A stretch of 64,000 bases of DNA, taken from positions 620,001 to 684,000 of the forward strand of contig CBDBND010000034.1 in assembly GCA_965207985.1 (NCBI GenBank). The letters run 5' to 3'. The position numbers and the translations under genes were made by a program. The notes beneath the pieces are model-generated. The model worked only from the letters and a program-made list of their open reading frames with translations, was not told where the DNA came from and ran no database searches. This stretch comes from CBDBND01 sp965207985 (lineage in GTDB: Bacteria; Pseudomonadota; Alphaproteobacteria; Rhodospirillales; Rhodospirillaceae). Shown piece by piece: positions 35,117-44,284 of this stretch (position 1 is the first letter of the stretch; each line of letters starts with the position of its first letter).

Positions 35117-36952
35117 ATGACTTTGAACATTAGTGTCCCACAATCAGAAGCGGAACCGCTTCTGAGACCTAAGATCACCGTTGTTGGTGTCGGCGGCGCC
35201 GGCGGCAACGCGGTCAACAATATGATTGAGAGCGCCTTGGACGGCGTCGAGTTTGTTGTCGCCAATACCGATGCGCAGTCTTTGTCGTTATCCCGCACAG
35301 ACCGTCGCATTCAGCTGGGCGCTGATACGACGTCCGGTCTGGGTGCGGGAGCCCGCCCTGATATTGGCCGACATGCCGCCGAACAGTGCATTGATCAAAT
35401 TGGACAGCAGCTAGAGGGCTCCAATATGGCCTTTGTCACCGCCGGTATGGGTGGCGGTACAGGAACAGGCGCTGCCCCTGTGGCTGCCCGTATTGCCCGG
35501 GAACTTGGCATCCTCACTGTCGGTGTTGTGACCAAACCCTTCCAGTTCGAAGGGGTCCATCGGATGCGAATTGCCGAAGCGGGGATTGAGGAGTTGGCGC
35601 AATGCGTCGACACCCTCATCATCATTCCCAATCAGAATCTGTTCCGCGTCGCCAACGAAAAAACCACCTTCGCCGATGCATTTAAGATGGCGGATGATGT
35701 TTTGTACTCGGGTGTGCGGAGTGTCACTGACCTGATGATGATGCCGGGCCTTATCAATCTCGATTTCGCCGATGTGCGTACGGTGATGATGGAGATGGGC
35801 CGGGCCATGATGGGCACAGGGGAGTCCGAGGGCGACAAGCGGGCCATTGAGGCAGCGGAAGCGGCCATCGCCAACCCGCTGTTGGAAGACACGTCCATGC
35901 GCGGTGCCAAAGGCGTGCTCATCAACATCACCGGGGGGTCCGACGTTACCCTGTTTGAGGTTGATGAAGCGGCCAACCGGATCCGCGATGAGGTGGAATC
36001 AGAAGCCCATATCATCTTCGGGTCTTGTTTCGACGAAAGCCTGGAAGGCCGTATCCGCGTTTCCGTCGTGGCGACAGGCATCGAAGCCATGGCCGGACAA
36101 ATGCCGAAGCCTGTTCTGGTCCGTGATGAAACCAAACCGGCTATGGAAAAGCCGCTTGAGATCAAATCGGATCAACCGGCGCCGCAACCAGCGGCAATGG
36201 CCACAAATGTGTTTGGTGCCGGTCCGAGCGACAAGAAAGATACCGCCACCGCTCCGGCGCCTGCGCAAAGTCCGGCCGCGACTTTGGCTCCGGCAAGCGC
36301 GACCACACGGCCACCGGCAGAGGAACTCAAACTTGCTGATCGGGTTGCCCAATCCACCCGAGAAGGCGCTCTGCCCAGTGCTCCGGCAGCACAAACCGAT
36401 GAGATCGCCGAAGCCATGACCAAGGCACCGGCAATGGCGGCTAAACCAAAGGCCACATCTACGGCGACATCTCCAGCGGCTCCATCGCCGATCCCGGCCG
36501 CACCGGCCAAGGATACCTTCATTCCGAAGGCACCGATTATTCCGCGTTCCATTCCGGCCGCGGACGCCAAGCCGGAGCCCGCATCACCGTCATTGGCTCA
36601 GCCGGCGGCTATTCCGTCCGCTCCTTTGGCGCAACCCAAAGCGCCTTCCGCCACGGCCAAGCCTTTGATGACGGAAAAAGCGCCGGAAGCGAAACGGGAG
36701 AGCAAACCGCTCAGTCTGTTCAACCGATATCGCAACCTGGGCAAGGGCAAGCCGGAGACTGAGGCTGACAAACCTGAAGCGGCAGCTCCGGCAGCTGCGA
36801 AGGCGGAAATCAAACCGGCACCAGCGGCCAAGCCTGCTCCGGCAGCCCAATCGAGTCTGGCCATATCGGTCAATCCTTCAGACCGGCCGGTGACATCGCA
36901 CGATGAGGACGAGCTGGAGATCCCGGCCTTTCTCAGGCGTCAAGCCAACTAG
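35117..36952 (+). CDS. ftsZ: Cell division GTPase FtsZ with long linker
   Basis: Tubulin-like GTPase forming the Z ring. The ATG at 35117 has GGAGGAAGGT directly upstream. The 611-residue product has the GTPase core (about 1-325) with VVGVGGAGGNAVNNMI, the tubulin signature GGGTGTGAAPV, and NLDFADVRTVM. A 270-residue Ala/Pro/Lys-rich linker follows, then the conserved C-terminal peptide DELEIPAFLRRQAN that binds FtsA. Long linkers are normal in alphaproteobacteria. The frame is open further upstream, but no better start exists. Confidence 0.98.
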   Translation: MTLNISVPQSEAEPLLRPKITVVGVGGAGGNAVNNMIESALDGVEFVVANTDAQSLSLSRTDRRIQLGADTTSGLGAGARPDIGRHAAEQCIDQIGQQLEGSNMAFVTAGMGGGTGTGAAPVAARIARELGILTVGVVTKPFQFEGVHRMRIAEAGIEELAQCVDTLIIIPNQNLFRVANEKTTFADAFKMADDVLYSGVRSVTDLMMMPGLINLDFADVRTVMMEMGRAMMGTGESEGDKRAIEAAEAAIANPLLEDTSMRGAKGVLINITGGSDVTLFEVDEAANRIRDEVESEAHIIFGSCFDESLEGRIRVSVVATGIEAMAGQMPKPVLVRDETKPAMEKPLEIKSDQPAPQPAAMATNVFGAGPSDKKDTATAPAPAQSPAATLAPASATTRPPAEELKLADRVAQSTREGALPSAPAAQTDEIAEAMTKAPAMAAKPKATSTATSPAAPSPIPAAPAKDTFIPKAPIIPRSIPAADAKPEPASPSLAQPAAIPSAPLAQPKAPSATAKPLMTEKAPEAKRESKPLSLFNRYRNLGKGKPETEADKPEAAAPAAAKAEIKPAPAAKPAPAAQSSLAISVNPSDRPVTSHDEDELEIPAFLRRQAN

Positions 36953-37013
36953 CCCGCCATCCAGTTCCGTGGGGGCGGTCCGCTGAGGGGGATGGACCGC
37001 TAGCGGGAGGGGG

Positions 37014-37044
37014 AAAAGGCCCGCCTTTTGGCGGGCCTTTTCTT
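37014..37044 (+). terminator. Rho-independent terminator after ftsZ
   Basis: AAAAGGCCCGCC (37014-37025), loop TTTT, GGCGGGCCTTTT (37030-37041), then CTT: a perfect 12-base stem ending in a T-run. It closes the dcw cluster. A second, weaker hairpin (GCGGTCC 36975-36981 with GGACCGC 36994-37000) precedes it. Confidence 0.92.
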
Positions 37045-37293
37045 ATCCGGCCGCCCTTAGTTTAGGCATCTGGAGTTTTGGCAAAGTAGGGGCAACCAGA
37101 GTGAAAAAAATGGTGGACAAATCGTGAATATAAGGGGTCAGAAACCGAGAAAATTTTTGCTTGTCAAAGCGTTACAATCTGCAACAATGATTGTATTGCG
37201 CGGTTCTCGCAGGGTTGGTAACACGAGTCCCCTGGCTGTCCGGGCGCAGACGTGTGCCTTAATTTTGTTTGTTACTAGAAAATACGGTGACCT
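37045..37293 (+). other. lpxC upstream region
   Basis: Together with 36953-37044 this makes a 341-base gap without a gene. It holds the ftsZ terminator and then an AT-richer leader. TTGTCA at 37161-37166 could be a -35 box, but no good -10 stands at the right distance. The lpxC start is preceded by GGTGACCT. No small gene is convincing. Confidence 0.5.
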
Positions 37294-38301
37294 ATGGCCC
37301 TTGACGTCAGCGACCCTTGCACCGAGGCCGGTGCGACCCCCCTACCCTCACAACCTCAACCTAAACAGGAACCCATCAAGCAGCGCACACTGAAGTCATC
37401 CATTGGATGCAGTGGTATCGGCTTGCATTCTGGCGTTCGTGTCGCGATGCGGTTGCATCCAGCCCCTGCCAATAGCGGTATTACCTTTAAGCGTGTCGAC
37501 TTGGTGGGCGGCGGATCAGAAATTCCTGCGTTGTGGCACCGCATTGCCGACAGCCGTATGTGTACCGTCCTGGCGGCGGAAAATGGCATTAGCGTTGCAA
37601 CAGTCGAACATCTCATGGCCGCGTTTTTTGGCATGGGTATCGATAACGCTTTGGTCGAACTGAATGGTCCAGAGGTCCCTGCCATGGACGGCAGTGCTGC
37701 GCCGTTCATTTTCCTAATGGAATGCGCCGGTGTGGTCGAACAGGATGCGAAACGCCAGGTGCTGCGCGTGCTCAAACCTGTTGTTTACCGGAATGGTGCC
37801 AAAGAAGTCGGTCTTGCCCCGGCGGAGAATGGTCTCGAGATAGACTTTCAGATCAGTTTTGCGGCACCGACCGTTGGCGACCAAGCCTGCAGTTTCAGTA
37901 TCGATCGCGATATTTTTAAGTCTGAAATCAGCAAATCCCGCACCTTCGGATTTCTCTCGGACGTCACTGCCCTGCGCGAGGCCGGTCTGGCCCGCGGAGG
38001 AAGCTTAGAAAATGCCATCGTGGTGGACGGCGATCGGATCTTGAACGAGGATGGTTTGCGCCATTCGGACGAGTTTGTCCGCCACAAGGCATTGGACGTC
38101 ATAGGTGATCTCTATTTGACGGGCCACCGCATGATTGGCCATTTCCATGGAGTCTGCTCGAGCCATGCAGACACCGCCAAACTGCTCCGCAAGGTCTTTA
38201 CTGATGACAGCAATTGGGAGCTTATCGACGCGCCCCATGAAATCGTCGGCGCAGATGCGGAAACCTGGGCACTGCCCCTGCAACAGGCTGCTGCGGGATA
38301 A
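37294..38301 (+). CDS. lpxC: UDP-3-O-acyl-N-acetylglucosamine deacetylase
   Basis: Zinc enzyme for the committed step of lipid A synthesis. The 335-residue product has a roughly 28-residue N-terminal extension, then TLKSSIGCSGIGLHSGVRVAM, the Zn-ligand His in VEHLMAAFFGMGIDNALVEL, GPEVPAMDGSAAPF, and the Zn/catalytic stretch HKALDVIGDLYLTGHRMIGHF. It confirms a Gram-negative cell with LPS. It stands alone after the ftsZ terminator, with bamD 73 bases downstream. Confidence 0.97.
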   Translation: MALDVSDPCTEAGATPLPSQPQPKQEPIKQRTLKSSIGCSGIGLHSGVRVAMRLHPAPANSGITFKRVDLVGGGSEIPALWHRIADSRMCTVLAAENGISVATVEHLMAAFFGMGIDNALVELNGPEVPAMDGSAAPFIFLMECAGVVEQDAKRQVLRVLKPVVYRNGAKEVGLAPAENGLEIDFQISFAAPTVGDQACSFSIDRDIFKSEISKSRTFGFLSDVTALREAGLARGGSLENAIVVDGDRILNEDGLRHSDEFVRHKALDVIGDLYLTGHRMIGHFHGVCSSHADTAKLLRKVFTDDSNWELIDAPHEIVGADAETWALPLQQAAAG

Positions 38302-38374
38302 CCACCATCCTACTGACAGTTCCGACCGTGGTGGTATACTGCCCGCCCCTTGAATCATGACTGCTTGAACCGCC

Positions 38375-39217
38375 ATGGCTGACCGTCACCGCACTCTTTT
38401 TTGCCGTCTCGGAGCGCCCCTTTTCTTTGCAGCGTCTCTTGCTGCCTGCAGTGGCGACGACGAACCGGAGTATCGGGAACTCACGGTATTTGAGATCTAT
38501 AATCAGGCGACGGAATACCTGGAAGACGATCGTTTTCGTGATGCAGCCTGGTTTTTCGATGAAGTAGAGCGTCAGCACCCCTATTCGGTATGGGCAACCA
38601 AATCGAAATTGATGGCTGCCTATTCCCATTACATGAACAACAAATACGATGACGCCATTGCCTCACTCGACCGGTTCATTCAGGTTCACCCGGGCAACCG
38701 CGACGTTGTCTACGCGTACTATCTCAAAGCGCTGTGTTACTACGAACAAATCTCAGATGTTGAACGCGATCAGGACATGACCCAACAGGCGTTGATCGCG
38801 CTTGAAGACATCATTACGCGCTTTCCGGAGTCGGCGTATGCCCGTGACGCGCGCTTGAAGATCGATCTCACACGAGATCATCTGGCCGGTAAGGAAATGA
38901 CGGTGGGCCGCTTTTATTTGAGACGTCAGCATTATCTAGCAGCCGTCAACCGGTTTAGGAATGTCATCGAAAGTTACGGCAATACGACGCATGCGCCGGA
39001 AGCCTTATTCCGGATGGTCGAAGCCTATACGGCTCTCGGCTTGCGAGACGAAGCGAGGCGAAGTGCCGCCGTACTTGGGTATAACTATCCGGGAAGCGAC
39101 TGGTATGAGGATGCCTATACCTTGGCAGGCATCACCAGAGAGGAACGCCAGCGCCAACAAGCTGAAGTGGAAGCTGCCGTCGAAAGTGATGAAAGACCTT
39201 GGTGGAGACTCTGGTAA
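38375..39217 (+). CDS. bamD: BamD, outer-membrane assembly lipoprotein
   Basis: Lipoprotein subunit of the BAM complex that folds outer-membrane beta-barrels. The 280-residue product has a lipoprotein signal ending LAAC with the lipidated Cys25. Five TPR-like helical repeats follow, including EIYNQATEYLEDDRFRDAAW, VWATKSKLMAAYSHY and RFPESAYARDAR. Length and order fit BamD (ComL/YfiO). It precedes recN by 12 bases; the bamD-recN-ligA order is common in alphaproteobacteria. Confidence 0.95.
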   Translation: MADRHRTLFCRLGAPLFFAASLAACSGDDEPEYRELTVFEIYNQATEYLEDDRFRDAAWFFDEVERQHPYSVWATKSKLMAAYSHYMNNKYDDAIASLDRFIQVHPGNRDVVYAYYLKALCYYEQISDVERDQDMTQQALIALEDIITRFPESAYARDARLKIDLTRDHLAGKEMTVGRFYLRRQHYLAAVNRFRNVIESYGNTTHAPEALFRMVEAYTALGLRDEARRSAAVLGYNYPGSDWYEDAYTLAGITREERQRQQAEVEAAVESDERPWWRLW

Positions 39218-39229
39218 GATCTCCAGGCA

Positions 39230-40906
39230 ATGCTTGTCTCACTTTCTATCCGTGACGTTGTCCTAATCGACAAACTCGATCTTGAATTTTCCAACGGGCT
39301 GGTGGTGCTGAGCGGCGAAACAGGCGCCGGTAAGTCTATATTGCTCGATTCCCTAGGTCTGGCCATTGGTGAGCGTGGTGACAGCAGCTTGGTGCGCCCG
39401 GGTGCCGAGAAACTCACCGTCACAGCAGAATTCTCGTTAGCGGATGACGATCCTACGCAGTCCGTTCTTGCCGAACAGGAAATGGAACTCGAAGACGGTG
39501 CCCTCGTCCTGCGCCGCAGTGTGGGACGGGACGGCCGCAGCCGGACCTTTATCAATGACCAGCCGGCCAGTGTGGGTTTGTTGCGGCGGTTGGGTTCATC
39601 CTTGGTGGAAGTACACGGCCAGTTCGATGCCCACGGTCTCATGGACGTACGCACACATTTGGACGCGTTGGACCGTTTCCGGCAGATCGGGGATGGAACC
39701 GCGTTGGATTATGAGTGTAATCACGCATGGTCAGATTGGCAGAATGCTTTGAAGGCGTTGCAGGAAGCGGAAAGGCTGGTTCGCAACGCCAAAGCGGAAG
39801 AAGAAGACCTGAGAGCCCATATCGCCACTCTGGAAACTTTGGCTCCGGTTCCCGGTGAGGAATCAGACCTTTCGGCCAAACGGGCCCTGTTGCGCCATGG
39901 TGAGCAAATATTGGGTGCCGTTGAGACGGCGCGCCAAGCGCTCAAGCAGCCGGCGGATGTGGATGCAGCGGTGAGAAAAGCCCATGGAGAACTGGAACGG
40001 GTATCGTCAAAAGCGGAAGGTCAATTGGATGCAGTCTGTGCGGCTTTGGATCGCATTGCCATTGAACTGGCCGAAGTGGAAGCGGCTCTCGATAGAACCG
40101 CCGCCGATTTCGATCTTGATCCGGCCGAGCTTGAGGCCGCTGAAGCGCGCCTGTTTACTCTTAAAGCGGAAGCGCGGAAGCACGGCGTCAGCGTCGATGA
40201 ATTGGCCCAAACACTTGCCACCTTGCGCATCCGGTTGGAAACCATAGAGGGTGGGGAGGATCATCTCATCCGTCTTGCCAAAGCCGAGCAAACGGCGCGT
40301 CATACCTTTATTGAAACTGCGCAGGTGCTGTCACAGCGCCGGCAGGCGGCGGCTGGGGTCCTGGCTGAAGCGGTGATGGGTGAACTGTCACCTCTCAGGC
40401 TGCATGAGGCGAGCTTTGACGTCACCATCGAGCCTTTAGAAGAAGCCGATTGGTCGGAACGCGGCTGCGACCGTGTTGTCTTTCACGTTGCGACCAATCC
40501 CGGCATGCCGCCGGGACCTCTCAACAAAATCGCGTCAGGCGGCGAACTCGCCCGCTTTTTGCTGGCCCTTAAGGTTGTCCTTGCCAACAGCCAACCACCA
40601 GCCGTGATGGTCTTCGATGAAGTCGATTCCGGCATCGGCGGCGCCACTGCTAGTGCCGTTGGGGAACGGCTTTCACTTTTGGCCAAGTCAGTGCAGGTTC
40701 TTGTGGTGACCCATTCTCCTCAGGTGGCCGCCCGCGGCGATAGTCATTGGCGGGTCACCAAAGTGACAGATGGAGAGGTTACGGCGACCCGTGTGGTCCA
40801 CCTCACGCCCGATGAACGGCGTGAAGAAATCGCCCGCATGCTGGCGGGTACGGACGTGACCGACGAAGCGCGGGCAGCTGCTGATGTTCTCATGACGGGG
40901 ACCTGA
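39230..40906 (+). CDS. recN: DNA repair ATPase RecN
   Basis: SMC-like ATPase of double-strand-break repair. The 558-residue product has Walker A GETGAGKSILLDSLGL near the N-terminus, two coiled-coil arms (about 150-370), the ABC signature ASGGELARFLLALK and Walker B VMVFDEVDSGIGG, then VTHSPQVAARG. The ATG at 39230 gives the family start MLVSLSIRDVVLIDKLDLEF. It is followed by ligA after three bases. Confidence 0.97.
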   Translation: MLVSLSIRDVVLIDKLDLEFSNGLVVLSGETGAGKSILLDSLGLAIGERGDSSLVRPGAEKLTVTAEFSLADDDPTQSVLAEQEMELEDGALVLRRSVGRDGRSRTFINDQPASVGLLRRLGSSLVEVHGQFDAHGLMDVRTHLDALDRFRQIGDGTALDYECNHAWSDWQNALKALQEAERLVRNAKAEEEDLRAHIATLETLAPVPGEESDLSAKRALLRHGEQILGAVETARQALKQPADVDAAVRKAHGELERVSSKAEGQLDAVCAALDRIAIELAEVEAALDRTAADFDLDPAELEAAEARLFTLKAEARKHGVSVDELAQTLATLRIRLETIEGGEDHLIRLAKAEQTARHTFIETAQVLSQRRQAAAGVLAEAVMGELSPLRLHEASFDVTIEPLEEADWSERGCDRVVFHVATNPGMPPGPLNKIASGGELARFLLALKVVLANSQPPAVMVFDEVDSGIGGATASAVGERLSLLAKSVQVLVVTHSPQVAARGDSHWRVTKVTDGEVTATRVVHLTPDERREEIARMLAGTDVTDEARAAADVLMTGT

Positions 40907-40909
40907 GCC

Positions 40910-43015
40910 GTGGCCGCTCAACTGAGGTCCCGCCCGGTCGATGACCTGTCAGAAGCGGAAGCGGCGAAGGAGCTCAAACACCTTGCCGAAGAAATGGCGG
41001 AGCACGACCAGCGTTATTTCCAGGACGACGCACCGGCAATCAGTGATGCCGACTATGACGCTCTGAAAGCCCGCAATGCGGCGATCGAGGCACGTTTTCC
41101 CAAACTTGTTCGAGAGGACAGTCCGAGCAAACGCGTCGGGGCTGCGCCAACAGCCGGATTCAAAAAGGTTAGGCACACGGTTCCTATGCTGTCGTTGGGC
41201 AACGTCTTTGGCGACGATGAAGTGGAAGACTTTTTCGCCCGCATCAGACGTTTTCTAGGTTTGGACGACAGCGAAACCATTGAGATGGTGGCGGAACCCA
41301 AAATCGACGGTCTTTCCTTTTCCGCCCGCTACGAAAATGGACGCCTTATGGTCGGGGCTACACGCGGTGATGGTCAGGAAGGCGAAGACATCACCGTTAA
41401 TCTCAAGACCATACGAGACTTGCCGGACAAGCTCTCCGGGAATGCACCGAAAGTGCTCGATGTCCGCGGTGAAGTGTTCATGACCAAAGATGATTTTCTT
41501 GCTCTGAACAAAGCACAGGAAAAGAACGACGCGAAGGTTTTTGCCAACCCCAGAAACGCCGCCGCGGGATCTCTCCGTCAACTGGACCCCGAGATCACCA
41601 AATCGCGGCCCCTCACCCTGTTTGCCTATGCCTGGGGTGAAGCCGATCCCATCGATTGGAAGAGCCAGAGCGAATATTTAGATCGCTTGAAAGCGTGGGG
41701 ATTTCCCATCAACCCTCACACGCGGGTTTGCCGCTCCATAGAAGAGGTGTTGAAAACCTACCGCGATATTGAGTCCCAACGGGCATCCCTGCCCTATGAC
41801 ATTGACGGCGTTGTTTACAAGGTCAACCGGCTCGACTGGCAGCAGCGACTGGGATTTGTCAGCCGCGCACCGCGTTGGTCCACGGCTCACAAGTTTCCCG
41901 CCGAACAAGCGGAGACCGTGTTGGAAAGCATAGACATACAAGTGGGCCGGACTGGGTCTTTGACACCGGTGGCCCGCTTAAAACCCGTCACCGTCGGTGG
42001 TGTGGTTGTCTCCAACGCCACCTTGCACAACGAAGATGAAATCCAACGCAAAGATATCCGCGAAGGCGATAGTGTTATCATTCAACGGGCGGGTGACGTT
42101 ATTCCCCAGGTGGTGCGCGTGCTCACCGAGAAACGCCCGAAAAAGAGCAAACCCTATGTCTACCCAAAGACCTGCCCCATGTGCGGCAGCCAAGCGGTGC
42201 GCGAAGAAGGAGAAGTGGTCCGGCGATGCACCGGCGGTCTCATCTGTGAGGCGCAGGCGGTCGAACGGCTTAAACATTTTGTCTCGCGCAACGCGTTCGA
42301 TATCGAAGGTTTGGGCGCCAAAAACATCGAAGCGTTTTACGGGGACGGACTCATCACCAGCCCAATTGACATCTTTACATTAGCGAAGCGGGATGCCGAA
42401 CCTGACAACCCCGCACCACTCAAGGAAAAGGAAGGTTGGGGAAAAACATCCGTCGATAACTTGTACACGGCCATCGACGGGAAACGGACCGTCGGATTGG
42501 ACCGCTTCCTGTACGCTCTTGGTATTCGACAGATCGGCCAGGCCACTGCCCGGCTTCTGGCGCAAGCTTACGGATCTTTAGATGGCTTGCGGAAAGCCAT
42601 GGATAAGGCACAGAACCGGTATTCGCCGGCCTATCAGGACTTGTTGAACATAGAAAGCGTGGGCGCAGCCGTGGCCGATGATCTCTTGGGGTTTTTTGCC
42701 GAACCGCATAATCAGGAGATCCTCGACGGTCTGGCACACGAGCTCACCATTGAAGATTTCGAGACGCCCGACGATAGCGAGTCCCCCATCGCTGGGAAGA
42801 CGGTTGTGTTTACCGGCACATTGGAAACCATGACCCGCAATGAGGCCAAGGCGGGCGCCCAAGCGCTGGGGGCAAAGGTGGCCGGGTCCGTGTCTGCCAA
42901 GACCGACCTGGTGATCGCCGGGCCCGGTGCGGGGTCCAAACTCAAGCAGGCCGAGAGCCTCGGCGTACAAGTGGTGGACGAGCAGGGCTACCTCAAGATG
43001 ATCGGGCGGGTTTAA
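40910..43015 (+). CDS. ligA: NAD-dependent DNA ligase
   Basis: Seals nicks using NAD. The 701-residue product has domain Ia (YFQDDAPAISDADYDAL), the adenylation motif with the nucleophilic Lys (EPKIDGLSFSARYENG), the OB fold, a four-Cys zinc finger (CPMCGSQAVREEGEVVRRC), helix-hairpin-helix repeats, and a C-terminal BRCT domain (SPIAGKTVVFTGTLETMTR). It starts at a GTG three bases after recN. Confidence 0.98.
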   Translation: MAAQLRSRPVDDLSEAEAAKELKHLAEEMAEHDQRYFQDDAPAISDADYDALKARNAAIEARFPKLVREDSPSKRVGAAPTAGFKKVRHTVPMLSLGNVFGDDEVEDFFARIRRFLGLDDSETIEMVAEPKIDGLSFSARYENGRLMVGATRGDGQEGEDITVNLKTIRDLPDKLSGNAPKVLDVRGEVFMTKDDFLALNKAQEKNDAKVFANPRNAAAGSLRQLDPEITKSRPLTLFAYAWGEADPIDWKSQSEYLDRLKAWGFPINPHTRVCRSIEEVLKTYRDIESQRASLPYDIDGVVYKVNRLDWQQRLGFVSRAPRWSTAHKFPAEQAETVLESIDIQVGRTGSLTPVARLKPVTVGGVVVSNATLHNEDEIQRKDIREGDSVIIQRAGDVIPQVVRVLTEKRPKKSKPYVYPKTCPMCGSQAVREEGEVVRRCTGGLICEAQAVERLKHFVSRNAFDIEGLGAKNIEAFYGDGLITSPIDIFTLAKRDAEPDNPAPLKEKEGWGKTSVDNLYTAIDGKRTVGLDRFLYALGIRQIGQATARLLAQAYGSLDGLRKAMDKAQNRYSPAYQDLLNIESVGAAVADDLLGFFAEPHNQEILDGLAHELTIEDFETPDDSESPIAGKTVVFTGTLETMTRNEAKAGAQALGAKVAGSVSAKTDLVIAGPGAGSKLKQAESLGVQVVDEQGYLKMIGRV

Positions 43016-43109
43016 CTCTCGCCTGACCGGGTGGTGACCGTCGTCAACCTGGGCGCTAAACTCTGGCCCATAATCCGTCGAAATCGCAACCGATCAACAA
43101 ATTCAATCA

Positions 43110-43715
43110 ATGCCCTCAGACGTAGACCCCCAACCTGAAGCGGACAGCGACGTCGATCTGAAAAAGGTCACGGTTTTGGTCGTGGAAGACGAAGACGTTA
43201 TCTGCGACGTTATCTGTGCGTTTCTTAAAAAGATCGGCGTGCGTCGTGTTGTGGCTGTACGAAACGCGGAAGATGCGATCTATCAGTTGGAGGGCGACAC
43301 TGATACGAAGATTGACATTGTTTTGGTGGATCTTTTGCTGCCGAGCGCCAGTGGCTTGTCTTTAATCAAGACCATTAGGGAGCACAAAAGAGAACGCCTA
43401 AAAGGCATTCCCATCGTCGTCATCACCTCCTACACAAGCATGAAGGTTTACAAAAAGGCCGCGGAATTCGACATCAATGGCTTCTTGCGTAAACCGATTG
43501 CGCCTGGATCATTAGAAACAGCGGTCGTCAAAGCACTCGGTGGTAAAGTCTCAGCCAAGGCGATGGAAAACTACCAGGCCGAACCAACACCCGAGGTGCC
43601 TCAACCGGAAAAGAAGAAACCGGGTTTCCTGGCCAGTCTGTTTGGATCGGACTCCGAGGGCGGGACTGCGGCGCAGACCAAAGACAAGCCGCAGCGCATC
43701 AACCGGCGGGTTTGA
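43110..43715 (+). CDS. CheY-like response regulator with C-terminal tail
   Basis: Single receiver domain (about residues 18-138) of a two-component system. The acidic pair is in LVVEDED, the phospho-acceptor is D74 in DIVLVDLLLPSASG, the switch Thr is T106 in VVITSYTS, and the Lys is K128 in GFLRKPI. No output domain follows. A 60-residue Pro/Lys-rich tail ends PGFLASLFGSDSEGG...QRINRRV, with a short hydrophobic patch that could bind a partner or the membrane. No kinase gene lies nearby, so partner and role are unknown. It converges on the interrupted NAD-binding gene. Confidence 0.88.
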   Translation: MPSDVDPQPEADSDVDLKKVTVLVVEDEDVICDVICAFLKKIGVRRVVAVRNAEDAIYQLEGDTDTKIDIVLVDLLLPSASGLSLIKTIREHKRERLKGIPIVVITSYTSMKVYKKAAEFDINGFLRKPIAPGSLETAVVKALGGKVSAKAMENYQAEPTPEVPQPEKKKPGFLASLFGSDSEGGTAAQTKDKPQRINRRV

Positions 43716-44284
43716 AACGCCTCAGTCTTGTTCGATGGCGGAATAAATTTTGTCCTGTGCGCCCGGGTCGTAAAGCGCGTCTACCGTTAATTTGGCTAAT
43801 TCTGCCCGACCGATAGAAGCCAGAACAGTTTCATCTTCTAGCAGCACACCTTGACCGCTGGGCGGGTTGTCGTTCAATCCGCCAGGGCGAACGATGGTGT
43901 ATGTGAGACCGCTCTCCGTGAGATGACCTTCGGCAATGTTCTTGGCATCGATGGATCCTTGCAGAACGGCACGAAGCGGTGGCGGCAGAGCGGCAAGACT
44001 GCCCCCGGCCCCGATGGTGCTGAGCAACATGAAATAAGGCACACCAGCTGCCTTGGCCGCTTCGATGGCGTTGACGTTGCCTTGGGCGTCGGCCCGTTCG
44101 CCGCTGGGCGTGCGGCCGTTGATGGTGCTGACGAACATCCGAAAGGTCCCAGTCGCCAGTCCGGCGTCAATGGTCTCCTGGTCCATGGCATCTCCGACGA
44201 CCATGGAGGCACCGGTTTTTTCGAGCTCCGAGACGTCGGACGTACCGCGGACCAGCACGGTGACGTCTTCGCCGCGCTCTCTAA

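Noticed and set aside
36200..36900. Ala/Pro-rich repeated tract in ftsZ as a tandem repeat or insertion
   Set aside because: No exact repeat unit; long disordered linkers are usual in alphaproteobacterial FtsZ.
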